DNA from: Actinomyces ruminis
GTDB lineage: Bacteria > Actinomycetota > Actinomycetes > Actinomycetales > Actinomycetaceae
Length of the DNA stretch: 64,000 bases
Assembly: GCF_002154335.2 (NCBI RefSeq)
Contig: NZ_MTPX02000041.1
Coordinates: forward strand, 124,001 to 188,000
Direction: 5' to 3'
Position numbers and translations under genes: made by a program. The notes beneath the pieces were generated by a model, which was not told where the DNA came from, did no database searches, and saw nothing but the letters and a program-made list of their open reading frames with translations. Positions 52,832 through 63,924 of this stretch are shown here, in pieces; positions within the stretch are counted from its first letter, which is position 1; the number at the start of each line of letters is the position of its first letter.

Positions 52832-54145
52832 TCACCAACCCTCAAGGCCGAGCTGCTGCGCCTGTTTCTCGACATCCTGGTCATACAGTGCAGCGCCCTC
52901 GGCGGCCGTCGAGATACCGGAACCGACCTGAACGGTGATCTGCTCAAGCGAAGGCCCCTTGATCGGCGAGAGGAACTCCAGTGCCAGGCCGGTGTTGTCC
53001 TCCTCGTAGTAGGGGGTCATATCGCCAACCAGCGAAGTGGCGGTGCTAGGAAGCTCGCAGCCATCAATCACGAACGGGCCGCCAACCGTGATTGCCGAGC
53101 CCATGACAGAGCAGGCATCCGGAGTAGCCAGCCAGTCCAGGAGCTCGTAGGCGGCGTCGAGCTTCGCCCCCTCGGTGGTCTTGGGAATGTACATGCCGTT
53201 CGGCGTGCCGATAGTCAGCGTGGTGTTGGCTGCGTCATCGGCGGGAATCGCGAAGACGCCGAGTGACGCGTCGGCATCCGGATAGTTCTCCCCGATGGCC
53301 GCAGAAACGTTCGAAGTCAGCATCGGATAGTGGGCCGCAGTTCCCTCGGCGAGCATCTTGACACCGTCGTCGTACGTAGCGGAAGCGAAGTCGTCGTTCA
53401 GGTAGCCAGCGTCATAGACATCCTGCAGGTGCTGGAAGCCTGCGAAGGCGGGATCGTCAACGTACTTGGCCTTATTTGCCGTGTAGTTGTCGGCCCACTC
53501 GGGATCCGCAGCCAGCACGTTGGCGGCGTCACCGAGGACCATGACCTGCGAAGTCCAGGTGTCGGAGTAGGTCTGCACCACCGGAGTAATACCAGCAGCC
53601 TCGATAGCCTCGTTGTTGTCCATGAATTCCTCCCAAGACTCGGGCACATCCAAGCCGAGCTGGTCATAGACATCCTTGTTGTAGATCATTCCGAAGGCGA
53701 AGGAGGCACCGACCGGCAGACCGTACAGGCCATTATCCGTGGAGGCCGCCTGCGTCCAGTTGTCGTCAACCTTGTCGGCCCATTCCTGATCGGACAGATC
53801 CACGAGTGTGGAGTCGGGACTCAGCGCCTTAAGCAGCGAGCCGGAGTTGTACCAAAACAGGTCGTTCATATCCCCCGTAGACAGACGGGTCTTGACTAGG
53901 TTGTCGCCCTCGGATCCGGAGGGGTGAGTCTCGTAGGAAATCTGAATGTCCTCGTGAGAGGAGTTGAACGACTCCACCAACGGGTCCCAAAGGGCGATCG
54001 ACGAGGGATCGGAGTCGATGTAGATCGAGAGCTCGGTGACGCCGTCGGCAGAGTCGTCTCCAGTGCCTGAGCCGCAGGCGCTGAGACCCAGCGCCCCGAC
54101 CAGGGTAACGGCCGCCAGGGCAGCCATAGACTTGCGGATTCTCAT
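52832..54145 (-). CDS. Sugar ABC transporter substrate-binding lipoprotein
   Basis: A 437-residue family-1 solute-binding protein. The signal peptide MRIRKSMAALAAVTLVGALG ends in the lipobox LSAC (Cys near residue 24), so it is membrane-anchored outside the cell. The mature part has NSSHEDIQISYETHPSG, GLYGLPVGASFAFGMIYNKD and SWEEFMDN, as in sugar-binding proteins. It probably brings in the glycoside or its oligosaccharide. First gene of the importer/lacI operon, with the LacI-type palindrome TGAAGCGCTTCA 66 bases upstream of its start. Confidence 0.9.
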   Translation of the reverse strand: MRIRKSMAALAAVTLVGALGLSACGSGTGDDSADGVTELSIYIDSDPSSIALWDPLVESFNSSHEDIQISYETHPSGSEGDNLVKTRLSTGDMNDLFWYNSGSLLKALSPDSTLVDLSDQEWADKVDDNWTQAASTDNGLYGLPVGASFAFGMIYNKDVYDQLGLDVPESWEEFMDNNEAIEAAGITPVVQTYSDTWTSQVMVLGDAANVLAADPEWADNYTANKAKYVDDPAFAGFQHLQDVYDAGYLNDDFASATYDDGVKMLAEGTAAHYPMLTSNVSAAIGENYPDADASLGVFAIPADDAANTTLTIGTPNGMYIPKTTEGAKLDAAYELLDWLATPDACSVMGSAITVGGPFVIDGCELPSTATSLVGDMTPYYEEDNTGLALEFLSPIKGPSLEQITVQVGSGISTAAEGAALYDQDVEKQAQQLGLEGW

Positions 54146-54211
54146 GTGGGATGTCCTCCATGTGTGGATGCCTTCGCCGCTCCTCCGTTGGAGTGACGTG
54201 AGCCATGAAAC

Positions 54212-54223
54212 TGAAGCGCTTCA
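54212..54223. promoter_or_regulatory. LacI-type operator, importer side
   Basis: The perfect 12-base palindrome TGAAGCGCTTCA has the core GAAGCGCTTC, with the central CG typical of LacI/GalR operators. It lies 66 bases before the binding-protein start. Confidence 0.7.
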
Positions 54224-54405
54224 TTGCAGGCTCAGGATAGCCGCGGGCCACAGAGATCGTCAAGCAGCTATGTCGGAGCCGGCGCCTCCGAACGACACAG
54301 GCCGACAAAATGGCATAATATCGGTGTTTCGATCGCACGTACACCTTCCCGAACAGAGGCCTTCAGACATACATCCCCGACCCTCGAGCTTGCGTCCAAC
54401 ACTCC

Positions 54406-54415
54406 GAAGCGCTTC
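54406..54415. promoter_or_regulatory. LacI-type operator, rhamnosidase side
   Basis: A second GAAGCGCTTC palindrome, identical in core to the one at 54212-54223, lies about 80 bases before the rhamnosidase start. The identical pair in one divergent region supports a shared LacI regulator. Confidence 0.7.
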
Positions 54416-54496
54416 AATACAGACCTGCGGGCATCCGAGCAGATCGCGGTCCCGCACAATGCAGCGCGGCAACCACTTCCCCTGCGAGGTACACAC

Positions 54497-56717
54497 ATGT
54501 CTTTCCCTCCATGCGCGCCAGCCATGGTCGCCCAAGTCCCCTCCCCGCCTCGCTGCGCCCGCGATGCCATCGTCGCCCGCTCCCCGTTACCGCTGATCGG
54601 TATGGACGGACCCACGTCCCTCTCGGCCGAAGAAGACGTAGAAAGGATGACCTGCTGGTTCTACCCACGAGCACAGTTCGGACGCGGGGCGCTACGGGTC
54701 CAACTGGCGGAGAGTCGGCGAACCATGAGACACGTCTCCTACCCGGAAACCGCAACTCCTCCAGCGGTGCGCGCCATGTTTCGGCTGCGCGGGCGCGGCA
54801 CCGCCGTCCTTGCCCGTGCCACCGGTGTTGTACACGTGCTGCCAGGCGGTAATCCCATCGCGGCAGGGATATCCGCAACGTCAAGCGGTCCGTGGGCACT
54901 CCCGCGACACGCGGAATACTTAAGACCCGGCGCGTCACTACACCTCGATAACGAGGAGACAATAACCCTCGTCGTCGACGCCCGGGAGGGCCAGCCGCCG
55001 GCGATATGCCTCGTCCCGAACACCGCGCGCGGGCGGGAGGCTAGTGGCGTCGATCTCGGCAGCAGCGACCACCATTGTCAGAACATCCGTGTCGACACAC
55101 TGCTGGAGGGAGATCAATACTGGTATCCGGCCGCCGTTCATCCCGGTGGCCGTGTGCCACCGCACGAGGCCGGCGAGCCAGTTACCGACGTCGAGCTGCT
55201 ACGCGAAGACTTCGCCCAAGCGTCGCTATGGGTTGCGCCTCTCCCCGTGCTGGGGAATGTAGTCATCGATTGCCACCCGGAGCTGGGCGACCAGTGCTGA
55301 CAGTGGGGGAATCCGCGGCCGAGGCCCTGGCCGGCCTCGAGTTCGCGGAGTGCCGTACCGAGTTGGTGCAGGAGGGTACGAGTCGCTGGGTGAGTGCGAA
55401 TCGCCTGGGCCTGCGGTACGTACGCGTGAGCGGCGTCACCGCCTCACGTGTGCACGTGCGCGCCAGTTCGCGAGCCTTCCTCCGACGTGGAGCATTCGCA
55501 TGCTCGGATGAGCAACTTACCCGGATGTGGACGGTGGCGGCGACGACTCTGGGAACCTGTATGCAGACGCTCATCGTCGACGGGATCAAACGGGACCGCC
55601 TGCCCTGGATGGCGGACAACGCCGCCGCCATCGGCCCGAACGCGTACGCATTCGGCGATCCGCGTATCACCGCCGATGGCATCGCTGCCCTGTTCCGCCC
55701 GCAAAACGCATTCGCGAACGGAATTGCCGACTACACACTGTGGGGAATCATCGCGCTTGCCCTCGATCTGGAGGCCTTCAATGACGAGGCACTGCTGACT
55801 GCGACCGCATCCGACCTGATCGAAGTGCTCTCCTCATTGCTGGCTATGACGGATACCGGAGGCCTGCTGCATACGGTGAAGGACGACCTCTCCTTTCCTG
55901 AGTCAGGACCGGGGGCGATATTCCTGGACTGGGGCGTTGAGGTGGATCCGCTGCGCACACCGACGGCGTTCCAAGCTCTGTGGTACTGGGCGCTGCAAAG
56001 CGCGATACGGTAGGCACTCATGTGCGCAGGATGGAGGCGCCAGGCGCGCCGGGACCCGAACGGCTGCGCGCCTGGAAGGAATATGCCGCACGGGTGGCCG
56101 GGACGCTTTGGCGCGACGGATGGGATCCCGATGCCGGCGCATGGCGCGAGTACGTAGACGGCGTCTCTCAGCCGGTACCGCTGGCGAACACGCTGGCCAC
56201 CCTAGCCGGGCTCACGCCTCCGGAGTCGCCCGGCGTGGAGGCGCAGATTCTGGCCACGTCGTCGGGAACTCCGTCGATGCGAGCGTGGGCTCTGCGCGCA
56301 CTCGTACAGCGCGGGCTGCGTGGCCAGGCGGTTGATGAGCTTATTCGGTCCTGGGGACCTCTGGTCGCGGCCGGGGCCGATACGTTCTGGGAAGACTTCG
56401 CCTCGGAAGGGGAGCAGCCGACACAGATGTACGGGCGGCCGTTCGGTAAGAGCCTGTGCCACGGATGGTCTTCGGGGCCCGCGGATCTGCTGGTACTTGC
56501 GATCCTTGGCACACGGCCTCTGGTGCCCGGATGGGCACAGTTCACGGTGGATCCGCAGCTGGGGGACCTTGAGTGGGCCGCATGCGTCGTCCCGACCGTG
56601 CGCGGAGACGTGTGCGTCGTCGCGGAGCGGGGAACGACGACCGTAGACGTGCCGGCTGGCACAGTGCTGGTTCACGGCGCGGACCGGTTCACGGGCCCTA
56701 CTAAGGTGAGTTGGTGA
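54497..56717 (+). CDS. Alpha-L-rhamnosidase-like protein (GH78 type), two apparent frameshifts
   Basis: GH78 enzymes remove terminal alpha-L-rhamnose by inversion. Three frames join into ~740 residues: a beta-rich N-terminal half, then the six-hairpin (alpha/alpha) catalytic domain with DGIKRDRLPWMADNAAAIG, DTGGLLHTVKDD, ALWYWALQSA and TFWEDFASEGEQPTQ...SLCHGWSSGPADLL, in family order. One C is missing near 55291 and one G near 56010. No signal peptide is evident, so action may be cytosolic after uptake. ATG 54497 is the likely start. It is divergent from the importer operon, with LacI-type operators between. Confidence 0.85.
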
Positions 56718-57172
56718 ACTTGGCGCCCGAACGTAGAACCTCTCCGGCGCATTCCTTTAAAGGCTTGCCCTGGCGAACAGCGCCTCGGTCGAACAGTCGC
56801 ATGGCGCCACCACCACGGATACGGCGGCGCCGCACACCGGAGAAACCGGGGCTCACCCAAGAACCGCATGATTCTGCGGTTTCACTCATTTGGTCTGGAA
56901 CGCTGGATGGCCTCCGGTGTGCAACGACGGCCTTGCTGCACACCGGAGCACAACCACACAAATCCGACCGAACCGCCATTCCCGCAGGATGTCAACGAAA
57001 AACCGGGACCGGAAGAGTTTGTCATGACAGCTCCAGTGTGCAGCACTCACAAAATCGTCCCAGCCACACCTGCCCGGAGGGCACGCCCCACCGGCTGCCG
57101 CCATAACGACCGACCGCGGCGGTTATATCTACCGGTCTGGGCACGTGACTACAACCGACCTCGGCGGTTATA
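56718..57172. other. Convergent intergenic region, no gene seen
   Basis: The 455 bases between the convergent GH78-type and GH106-type genes hold no convincing gene; ORFs here lack motifs and codon bias. Its right end carries copies of the ACCGACC motif with CGGTTATAT, some of which may form hairpins (AACCG...CGGTT) and terminate one or both genes. Confidence 0.4.
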
Positions 57173-57186
57173 TCAACCGACCTCGG
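57109..57186. repeat. Short repeats ACCGACC(T/G)CGG, with CGGTTATAT
   Basis: Three copies: 57109-57119, 57154-57164 and 57176-57186. The first two are followed by CGGTTATAT. The third runs into the GH106 coding end (its stop is at 57173-57175). Two more copies lie at 20858 and 20881. The AACCG...CGGTT symmetry suggests a REP-like or terminator-like repeat. Confidence 0.5.
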
Positions 57187-60120
57187 TGAGATGGACGGGG
57201 CCGAGGAGGCCGTGCGGCACGCTCGGGTGCTGCACCGCCCAGGGGCCCTTCATGTATACGTCGGCGGCCAGCGTCGCGTTGCGCAGCGTCGTGCGCACCT
57301 CGATCTCGATGGTCGGTTCCTGCCCCGCAGCCACGACCGCCGCCAGCGCCTCCCCAACCGGGATGTCCACGTCATCGCGCAGCACCGGCCCAAACTCGCG
57401 GTCGCCCACCCGCACCAGCGCGCTGCCGCCCAGCTCCCCGAGCCGCAGCACCACGCCCGCGAGGGCGGCCCGGTCATCATCAGCGCCGGCGCCGACTTCC
57501 ACCCGGGCCCGGTACACCCCGATGCCGGAGACGTCCTTCAGCCCCGGCACTTCACGCCAATCGCCGGGTCCCTGCCCGGGCAGGACGATGGTGCGCGGTC
57601 CGTCTGGCGCCTCGCTGGTGACGGTCAGGCTCCAGTCCACGAGGGCGAGTTCCGCACCGTCGGCGCCCATGGCGTCAATCGCGCCCGTACCGATCACCGC
57701 CCCGGCGACTGCACAGGCCCCGCCCGCACCCGCCACTTCTCCGGCGTCGGCACCGGGCCCTGTGGGCACAACCCGCAGCACTGCCAGCCCGAGCGGGGCG
57801 AGTGCGGTCTCCACGCGCGTGCACCCGACGACCGCTTCGGCACCCACCGGGGTGATCGTGCCCGTGTCCAGGTCCAGAACCTCCACGCGCCCGGCGCCCT
57901 CGATCTCCAGCGGCAGTGCAACCGCCTCGGCACCGGGGTTGTAAACAAGCACGTAGCGGCCCTCGACAGCGTCGCGCACCTGGCTCAGCAGCACCGGCCC
58001 GCGCCAGGCTACGCGGGGACGCACCCCGAGTGCCGCGAGCGCACCGGGCACCAGCGCCCAAGCATCCACCCGCTTCACGCACGGTCCGGCGAGCGCGGCG
58101 GCAATCGCCTCCCGCACCGCCGCGTCGGCGTCGGCGCCGCCCCAGCCGGCATCCCCCGCCGGTGGCTGCCCGACGACGACGATGGCCATCCCTGCCTGTG
58201 CGGCGCACGCCAGCGCCCGGGCCGCGTTAAGCGGGATGGTGCCGCCCTGGAGCGCGGCGTCCAGAATCAGGGCCCGGTAGGCGGGCCCGTCAGGGAAGAG
58301 CACCGTCCCGCCGGCATCCGTGTCGTGTTCGGGGCCGACGATTCCGTCCTCGGCCAGGCCGACCGGGTCGAGGATCTGCACGTTGTATCCGGCCCGCTCC
58401 AGCGGCTCGGCGTCGATGAGCCGGTCGGGGGCGGTGGCGTCGGCCTCGGCGTTGCCGCGGGCGGCGGTGGTCAGGAAGCCGTCGCGGTAGACGGCCACGT
58501 CCGCCCGGGGCGTGCCGGTCTCCAGCACGGCGGTGCCCCGCGCCCAGTAGTCGGTCAGCCCCTTCCAGTGCTCCCACTGGGGAAAGTGCCGGTGGTTCCA
58601 GGACTCGGAGACTACCGTGCCGAAGCGACCGCGCGTGGGCCAGAGCGCCTCGGGATCCTGGGCGGCAAAGCCGTGCACGAAGGGCTTGGTGACGCCCACC
58701 GCCCACTCCTTGTTGAGCATGTGCCGGTAGTCCGCCAGGGAGAAGTCGTAGCACTTGTCCATCTGGGCGCCGAGCTCGGTGGACACGCGCACGGCCCCGC
58801 CCTGGTGGGCGCCGCCCACGCAGCTGCGCTGCCAGTCCAGGGCGAAGCGCCAGTTCGGGTGGTCCATGCGCATGGGTGCGCGGTCGCCGGAGTTCAGGGA
58901 CTCCACCTCGGCACGCCCGCCGCAGCGCACGAGTTCGCGGAAGGAGCGAACCGGTTCGAGGTTCTGCCCGTAGGCGGCCTGGGCCTTGTGCGCATGTGAT
59001 GCCCGGTGGCCCAGTCCTGGATGAGGGCCAGGTGGTCAGTGACGTACAGGTCGGTGACGGTGCGGTCATAGTCGGTGCGCACGCGTCGCCCCAGGTCGGT
59101 GGTGGCTCCGTCCGCGTCGGCGGAGTCGAAGTCGGGGCGCGGGGGCGCCTCGGGCACCCAGTAGCGGCACTGGCCGTGTGCCATGAGCAGCGGCAAGTAG
59201 CGGGTGGGGTCGTATCCGCGCAGGGATCGGAAGCGCTCGAGGAAGCCGCGGCTCCAGAACAGGCAGTCGGCGTTCAGCTCCAGGGAGTCCTCAAACAGCT
59301 CGGTGGCGGTGGAGGTGTCGGCAGCCAAGGCGGCTGCGCCCGCCTCCCCGATCTGGTGCTCGTCCAGGTATGCCAGGGCAGCGCGGGCGGCCTCGGCGTC
59401 GAGGAAGCTGGTCACTCCCTGCTCGCTGTCCCGGGACCAGAAGGCCGTCAGCGCCCACTGCCCCTCCCCCGGCCTCCAGGCGACGACGGCGTCCGCGCCC
59501 TCGCCGCGCACCTGTCCGCTCAGGACGGTCAGGGTGGTCTCGTCCAGCAGGGTGGAGTGCTCGGGCTCGATGACCTTGGTGGGCTTGCCCCAGGGGTTGC
59601 CGGAGGGGACCACCCGTGGGGAGGTACCGCGCTGAACCACCCGGGCGGCGACGACGGCGACCAGCTCCCCGCCGCGTTCGAGGTCGGGATCATCGAAGGG
59701 TGCGGGCACGGGCGTGGTCACTGCGCCGCCGTCGCCGACGGCGTCCACCCAGGCGACCCCGTACTGGAGCTCCTGGGCGGCGTATGCGGTGCCGCGGGCG
59801 GTGTTGGGGGTCTGCAGCGGCCAGGCGGCGCCGAGGGTCATGGCCACGCCCACCCCCAGGCCCCGGGCCTCCTCCAGGACGGCGTCCAGGGCCTCGCGCT
59901 GGGCGGCGTCGGCCCAGAAGCCCGGTGAGAAGGCGATCTCCACCTCCCCGAAGCCGGCGGCGGCGATCGCCCGCAGCTCTTCAAGCAGCTCCGCCACGGG
60001 GGTGGGCTGCTGCCACCACCAGCGGATTCCAGGCCGGTCGCTCATTTCCGGCGTGGCGAAGCGGGCGGCGGTCAGGGCGGCGCGGGTGGCGGGGCGGTGC
60101 AGGTCGGCGGGCGCGGTCAT
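57173..60120 (-). CDS. GH106-type alpha-L-rhamnosidase, apparent frameshift
   Basis: A ~980-residue protein. The start of the catalytic domain reads RPGIRWWWQQPTPVAELLEE and FGEVEIAFSPGFW, typical of GH106. Mid-protein shows ELNADCLFWSRGFLERF, then, in another frame, SESWNHRHFPQWE and YWARGTAVLETGTPRADVAV. A C-terminal beta-sandwich (near residues 840-960) follows. The break near 58986 is repaired by adding one A, giving HMRTKAQAAYGQNLEPV. ATG 60120 follows GGAG. No signal peptide is seen. GH106 enzymes act on rhamnogalacturonan-type or flavonoid rhamnosides. It is the last gene of the minus-strand hydrolase operon. Confidence 0.85.
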
Positions 60121-60149
60121 GGTGTGCTCCTAGTTCGAAAGCCCGGCCC

Positions 60150-61740
60150 TCACAGGGCCCGGTACCGAAAGTCGGTGATGCGAGCGCTACCCGGCCCGGC
60201 GGCGAAGACGGCGGGGCGCAGCGAGACCAGGTCGTTCGCGGTGTTGGCGTGGTAGCCGGAGCACTCCAGGGTGAGCGGGTAGTGGGTCCACTCCGCCTGC
60301 CCGGGGGCGCGGTAGTACATCTGCACGATGTGCTCACGCTTCTCCAGGGCGAGCTCCAGCGCGCGGGTGCCCTCCGGCAGCGGCTGGCCGGCCCAGGTAG
60401 GGATGCCGCCGGTCCAGGCCTGCAGGCGCCCCTCGGCAAGCTCCAGCCCGAGGAAGAGCCGGTGGTTGAAGAACAGCAGCAGACCCGCCGTAGTCTCAGG
60501 GGCCTGCGAGCCGCCCGCGCCGCCGCCGTCGGCAGCGCTCGTGGAGCCGAGCAGCTCAACACCCACCTCGACCCGGTAGGAGCGGTCGGGGGCGCGCACG
60601 GTCATGGGCGAGGCCGACGCCGGCCCCTCCCCCTTGCCGGCCAGCACCAGACCCTCGCCGGTGAAGTCGGCACGGACGGTCTCGTCGGCGCCCGGCTGAT
60701 CAAAGGTCCACCGCCAGCCCCAGGCGGGCGCAGCGAAGTCGTCGGACAGGGCGACGCCGTGGGGACGCTGCTCGCTACCGCCGCCGGGCAGGGGCAGCGG
60801 CACGGTCAGGTCGCCGCCGCAGGCCACCGGCCAGCCGTCCTCGGTCCAGTCGATGGGTTCGAGGAGGATCTGGCGGCCGAGCCCGGTGTGGCCGTTCTCG
60901 TAGGCGTGGTAGATGACGTACCACTGCCGCCCGGGCCCTCCAGCAGGGTGCCGTGGCCGCGGGACCACCAGGGCTGGGCCGGGTCGGTGCAGCGCAGCAG
61001 CGGGTTGGTGGACATGTTCTCCCAGGGACCGTCGATGGAGCGGGAGCGGGCCACGATGACCATGTGCCGGTGGCGGGGCCGGCGGTGCCGCCGACGGCGG
61101 ATACCAGATAGTGCCAGCCGTCGCGCATCACGTGCTTGGGCCCCTCCAGGGAGTAGGCCTCCACCACCCAGTCCTCGGGGTAGTGCCAGCCGTCGTACAC
61201 GTGCTCGACGTCCCCGACGGTGGCCAGGCCGTCATCGGTGAGCCGCACCCGGTCGACGCCGTTGAGGAACAGGTACCGCTCACCGTCCTCGCCCACGGCG
61301 TGGCCGGGGTCGATGTAGCCGCGCAGGCCCAGGTCGATGGGGCCGTGCCAGGAGCCCTCGATGTCGTCGGCCCACATCACCGCGATAGTGGGGGCGTCCA
61401 CGCGCGACCAGGAGGTGGGCATGAAGGGGATGTACATGTAGTAGCGGCCGGCGTGCTCGACCAGGTCGATGGCGAAGACGCTGCCCCAGGGCTCGGGGCA
61501 GGTGGGACCGACGGGCTCCCAGTCCACCAGGTTCTCCGAGCGCCACAGCACAATGCCGGGGCTGGACTCGAAGGAGGAGTAGGTCAGGTAGTAGCGGTCC
61601 CCCACGCGCAGGACGGTGGGGTCGGGGTAGTCCCCGCCCATGACGGGGTTGCGGTAGGTGCCGTCGCCGAGGTTGGCGCGGCGCTGGTTCTCAATGCCGC
61701 GCCCCCAGGCGGGGGCGGCGGACGGGGCAGTGGCGGTCAT
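60150..61740 (-). CDS. GH43-type glycoside hydrolase, two apparent frameshifts
   Basis: GH43 enzymes (xylosidases, arabinofuranosidases and related) have a five-bladed propeller. Seen: the catalytic base region GGDYPDPTVLRVGDRYYLTY, the pKa-tuning Asp in GYIDPGHA, and the general acid Glu in VVEAYSLEGPKHV. The C-terminal ~200 residues (FAAPAWGWRWTFDQPGADE onward) are a beta-sandwich. One C is missing near 61066 and one G near 60926; with both restored the frame reads GPATGHMVIVARSRSIDGPW and EGPGGQWYVIYHAYENGH. About 530 residues; start ATG 61740. It precedes the GH106 gene by 29 bases. Confidence 0.85.
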
Positions 61741-61807
61741 AGGGTCTCTCCGGTGGTGCGATAGTGGTTCTTTGTCAGGAGTGCGGAGGAAGGCCCGCTG
61801 CACGGGC

Positions 61808-62847
61808 TCAGCGCGTGACGTCGCTGATAAAGGCGGCGAAGTGGGCGCAGGTGGTCTTGGCCGTGGGCAGGCCGGGCACGGACAGGTGGCCGTGGGTCTC
61901 CCCGGGAACGGTGTGCTGCTCGACGTCGACCCCGGCCTCCACCAACTGCTGGGTGAAGCGCTCCCCGGAGGCGCGCAGGTCGTCGGCCTCGCAGTTCTCG
62001 ATGTAGGTGCGCGGGTAGCCGACCAGTGAGTCCGCGTTGCCGGGCATGGCGTAGTCGAAGTGCTCGACCCCGGTCATCTCGGGGCCGAGGAGTTGCCCGA
62101 TGAGATGGTCATTCTGGGCGACAGCGGCCTCGCGACCGGCCCACAGGAGCGGCGGGAGCGTCTCGAGGACGGCGGCGAGCTCGGCGGAGGGTGCGGGCAT
62201 CGGGTAGTGGACCAGCGGGTAGGCGAGGAAGACGCCGGCGGGTGGGCAGTCCGCGTCGCGCCCGTGCAGGCCGACGGAGGCCGCCAGGCAGGCGCCGGCG
62301 CTGCCGCCGCCGACGGCTACGCGTTCGGGGTCGGTGGGCAGGCCGTGTCCGCCGGCGCGGACCCACTGGTAGGCGGCCCAGCAGTCGTCGTGCGGGACGG
62401 GGTGGGTGATGCCGTCGACGGCAAGCCGGTAGTCGACGCTGATGACGGGCAGCCCGGTGGCGTCGGCCAGGCGGGCGGCGGTGTGGTCGGCCTCGGCGGT
62501 GTCCAGGTCGCCGAAGATGAAGGCGCCCCCGTGGATCCAGACGATGGCGCCGCGGCGGCCGTCGGTGTCGGGGGTGGTGAGCTCGCGCGGGGTGTACACG
62601 CGCACGGGCACGTCCCCGTGCGGGCCGGGGGCGACGGCGTCGCGGCGCTCGACCGCGGGCAGGTCGACGGGCTCGACGAGCAGGTCGTAGAGCGCCGCCT
62701 GAGCTGGTGCTCTGCGGTGAATTCGGGCCCGCGCGGGGGTAGGCCGTCCAGGACGTGAATCCGCTCGCCGTGGACGCCGGAGACACCTCCGACCTTCTCG
62801 GGGCCCTCGGTGACGACGACGGGTGCTGCTGAACTGTTCTGGCGCAT
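61808..62847 (-). CDS. Alpha/beta hydrolase (hormone-sensitive-lipase type esterase), apparent frameshift
   Basis: A ~347-residue esterase. The oxyanion-hole motif HGGAF is in IVWIHGGAFIFGD; the nucleophile elbow is GGGSAGACLA (GxSxG); and late Asp/His candidates are in NCEADDLRASGERF and PGETHGHLSVPG. The first ~50 residues (PEKVGGVSGVHGERIHVLDG) lie in another frame; one G restored near 62704 gives AEHQAQAALYDLLVEP. It is a diverged tandem copy of the next gene (62857-63897). Such enzymes could remove acetyl or cinnamoyl groups from glycosides, but the substrate is unknown. ATG 62847 is 9 bases after the partner's stop. Confidence 0.85.
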
Positions 62848-62856
62848 GGTTGGTCG

Positions 62857-63897
62857 TCAGGCGTGGTGGTGGTTGATGACGTCGTTTATGAAGGCGGCCA
62901 GGTGCGCGCACATGCGCACACCGGACTCCAGGCCGGGCACGTTCAATGGGGCGTGCAGCTCGCCGGGGCAGGTGTGGACCTCGACGTCGACACCCGCATC
63001 GGCGAGCTGCTGGGCGAAGCGCTCCCCGGAGGCGCGCAGGCCGTCGAGCTCGCAGTTCTCAATGAAGGTGCGCGGGTAGCCGGTGAAGTCCTCGGTCATG
63101 CCCGCGAGCGCGTACTCGGGGTGCTCGATATCCAGCATGTCCGGGCCAAGCATGTTGCTCATCAGCCAGTCGTCGCCGTCGGGGTTGTCCTGGAAGGCGT
63201 CGGGCAGGACGGCCAGGGCGGCGGTGAGCTCCGCGGAGGCCGGCGGGCGCGGATAGTGCACCAGCGGGTAGGCGAGGAAGATGCCGGCAGGCGGGCAGCC
63301 CGCGTCGCGCCCGTGGTGGCCGACGGTGGCGGCCAGGGCCGCACCGGCGCTGCCACCGCCGACGAACGCCAGCCCGGGGTCGGTGGGCGTTCCGTGGCCG
63401 CCGGAGCGCGCCCAGGTGTAGGCGGCCCAGACGTCGTCGTGGAGCACCGGGTGGTGACGTCCCTCGGTGGCGAGCCGGTAGTCGACGTTGACGACGGGCA
63501 GGCCGGTGGCGTGCGCCAGGCGGGCGGCGGTGTGGTCGCCCTCGGGCATCTCCGGGCTGCCGCCGAGGAAGGCGCCGCCGTGCATCCACACGATGACGCC
63601 GCGGCGGCCGGCGGAGTCGGGCTCAGCAAGCCTCTTCGGAGTGGTGACGATGACGCGGATATCCCCGTTGGGGCCGGGAGCGAAGGCCTCGCGGCGATCC
63701 ACCGCCGGCAGGTCAATGGGCTCGACCGGGGCATCGAAGCGGGCCAGCCGGGCGTTCTCCTCCGGCCCCCAGGCGGGCCCGCGCGGGGGCAGGCCCTCCA
63801 TGAGGTGCAGGCGCTGGGCATGTACGCCGGTGAGGTGGCCGACCTTCTCGGGGACGCCGTCGTCGACGACGGGCGCGTGGGATGAGTTGAAGCGCAT
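62857..63897 (-). CDS. Alpha/beta hydrolase (hormone-sensitive-lipase type esterase)
   Basis: An intact 346-residue esterase. Oxyanion motif: IVWMHGGAFLGGS. Nucleophile: FVGGGSAGAALA (GxSxG). Late acidic/His candidates: NCELDGLRASGERF and PGELHAPLNVPG. The N-terminus PEKVGHLTGVHAQRLHLMEG aligns with its neighbour, so these are tandem paralogues. A strong Shine-Dalgarno, AAGGAGG, precedes the ATG at 63897. No signal peptide is seen, so it probably acts in the cytosol on imported acylated glycosides. Confidence 0.9.
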   Translation of the reverse strand: MRFNSSHAPVVDDGVPEKVGHLTGVHAQRLHLMEGLPPRGPAWGPEENARLARFDAPVEPIDLPAVDRREAFAPGPNGDIRVIVTTPKRLAEPDSAGRRGVIVWMHGGAFLGGSPEMPEGDHTAARLAHATGLPVVNVDYRLATEGRHHPVLHDDVWAAYTWARSGGHGTPTDPGLAFVGGGSAGAALAATVGHHGRDAGCPPAGIFLAYPLVHYPRPPASAELTAALAVLPDAFQDNPDGDDWLMSNMLGPDMLDIEHPEYALAGMTEDFTGYPRTFIENCELDGLRASGERFAQQLADAGVDVEVHTCPGELHAPLNVPGLESGVRMCAHLAAFINDVINHHHA

Positions 63898-63924
63898 TGC
63901 TTACCTCCTTGTAGGCGCGACAGG

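Larger units (their letters stand above)
54146..54496. promoter_or_regulatory. Divergent promoter region between importer and rhamnosidase
   Basis: No gene is visible in this ~350-base gap. It should hold divergent promoters for the binding-protein gene and the rhamnosidase gene. Two LacI-type palindromes flank it, one near each gene (54212-54223 and 54406-54415), fitting joint repression and possible looping. Confidence 0.6.

Noticed and set aside
56718-57172. Plus-strand ORFs after the rhamnosidase
   Set aside because: Low-complexity Pro/Arg/Thr translation without motifs; the region looks intergenic.
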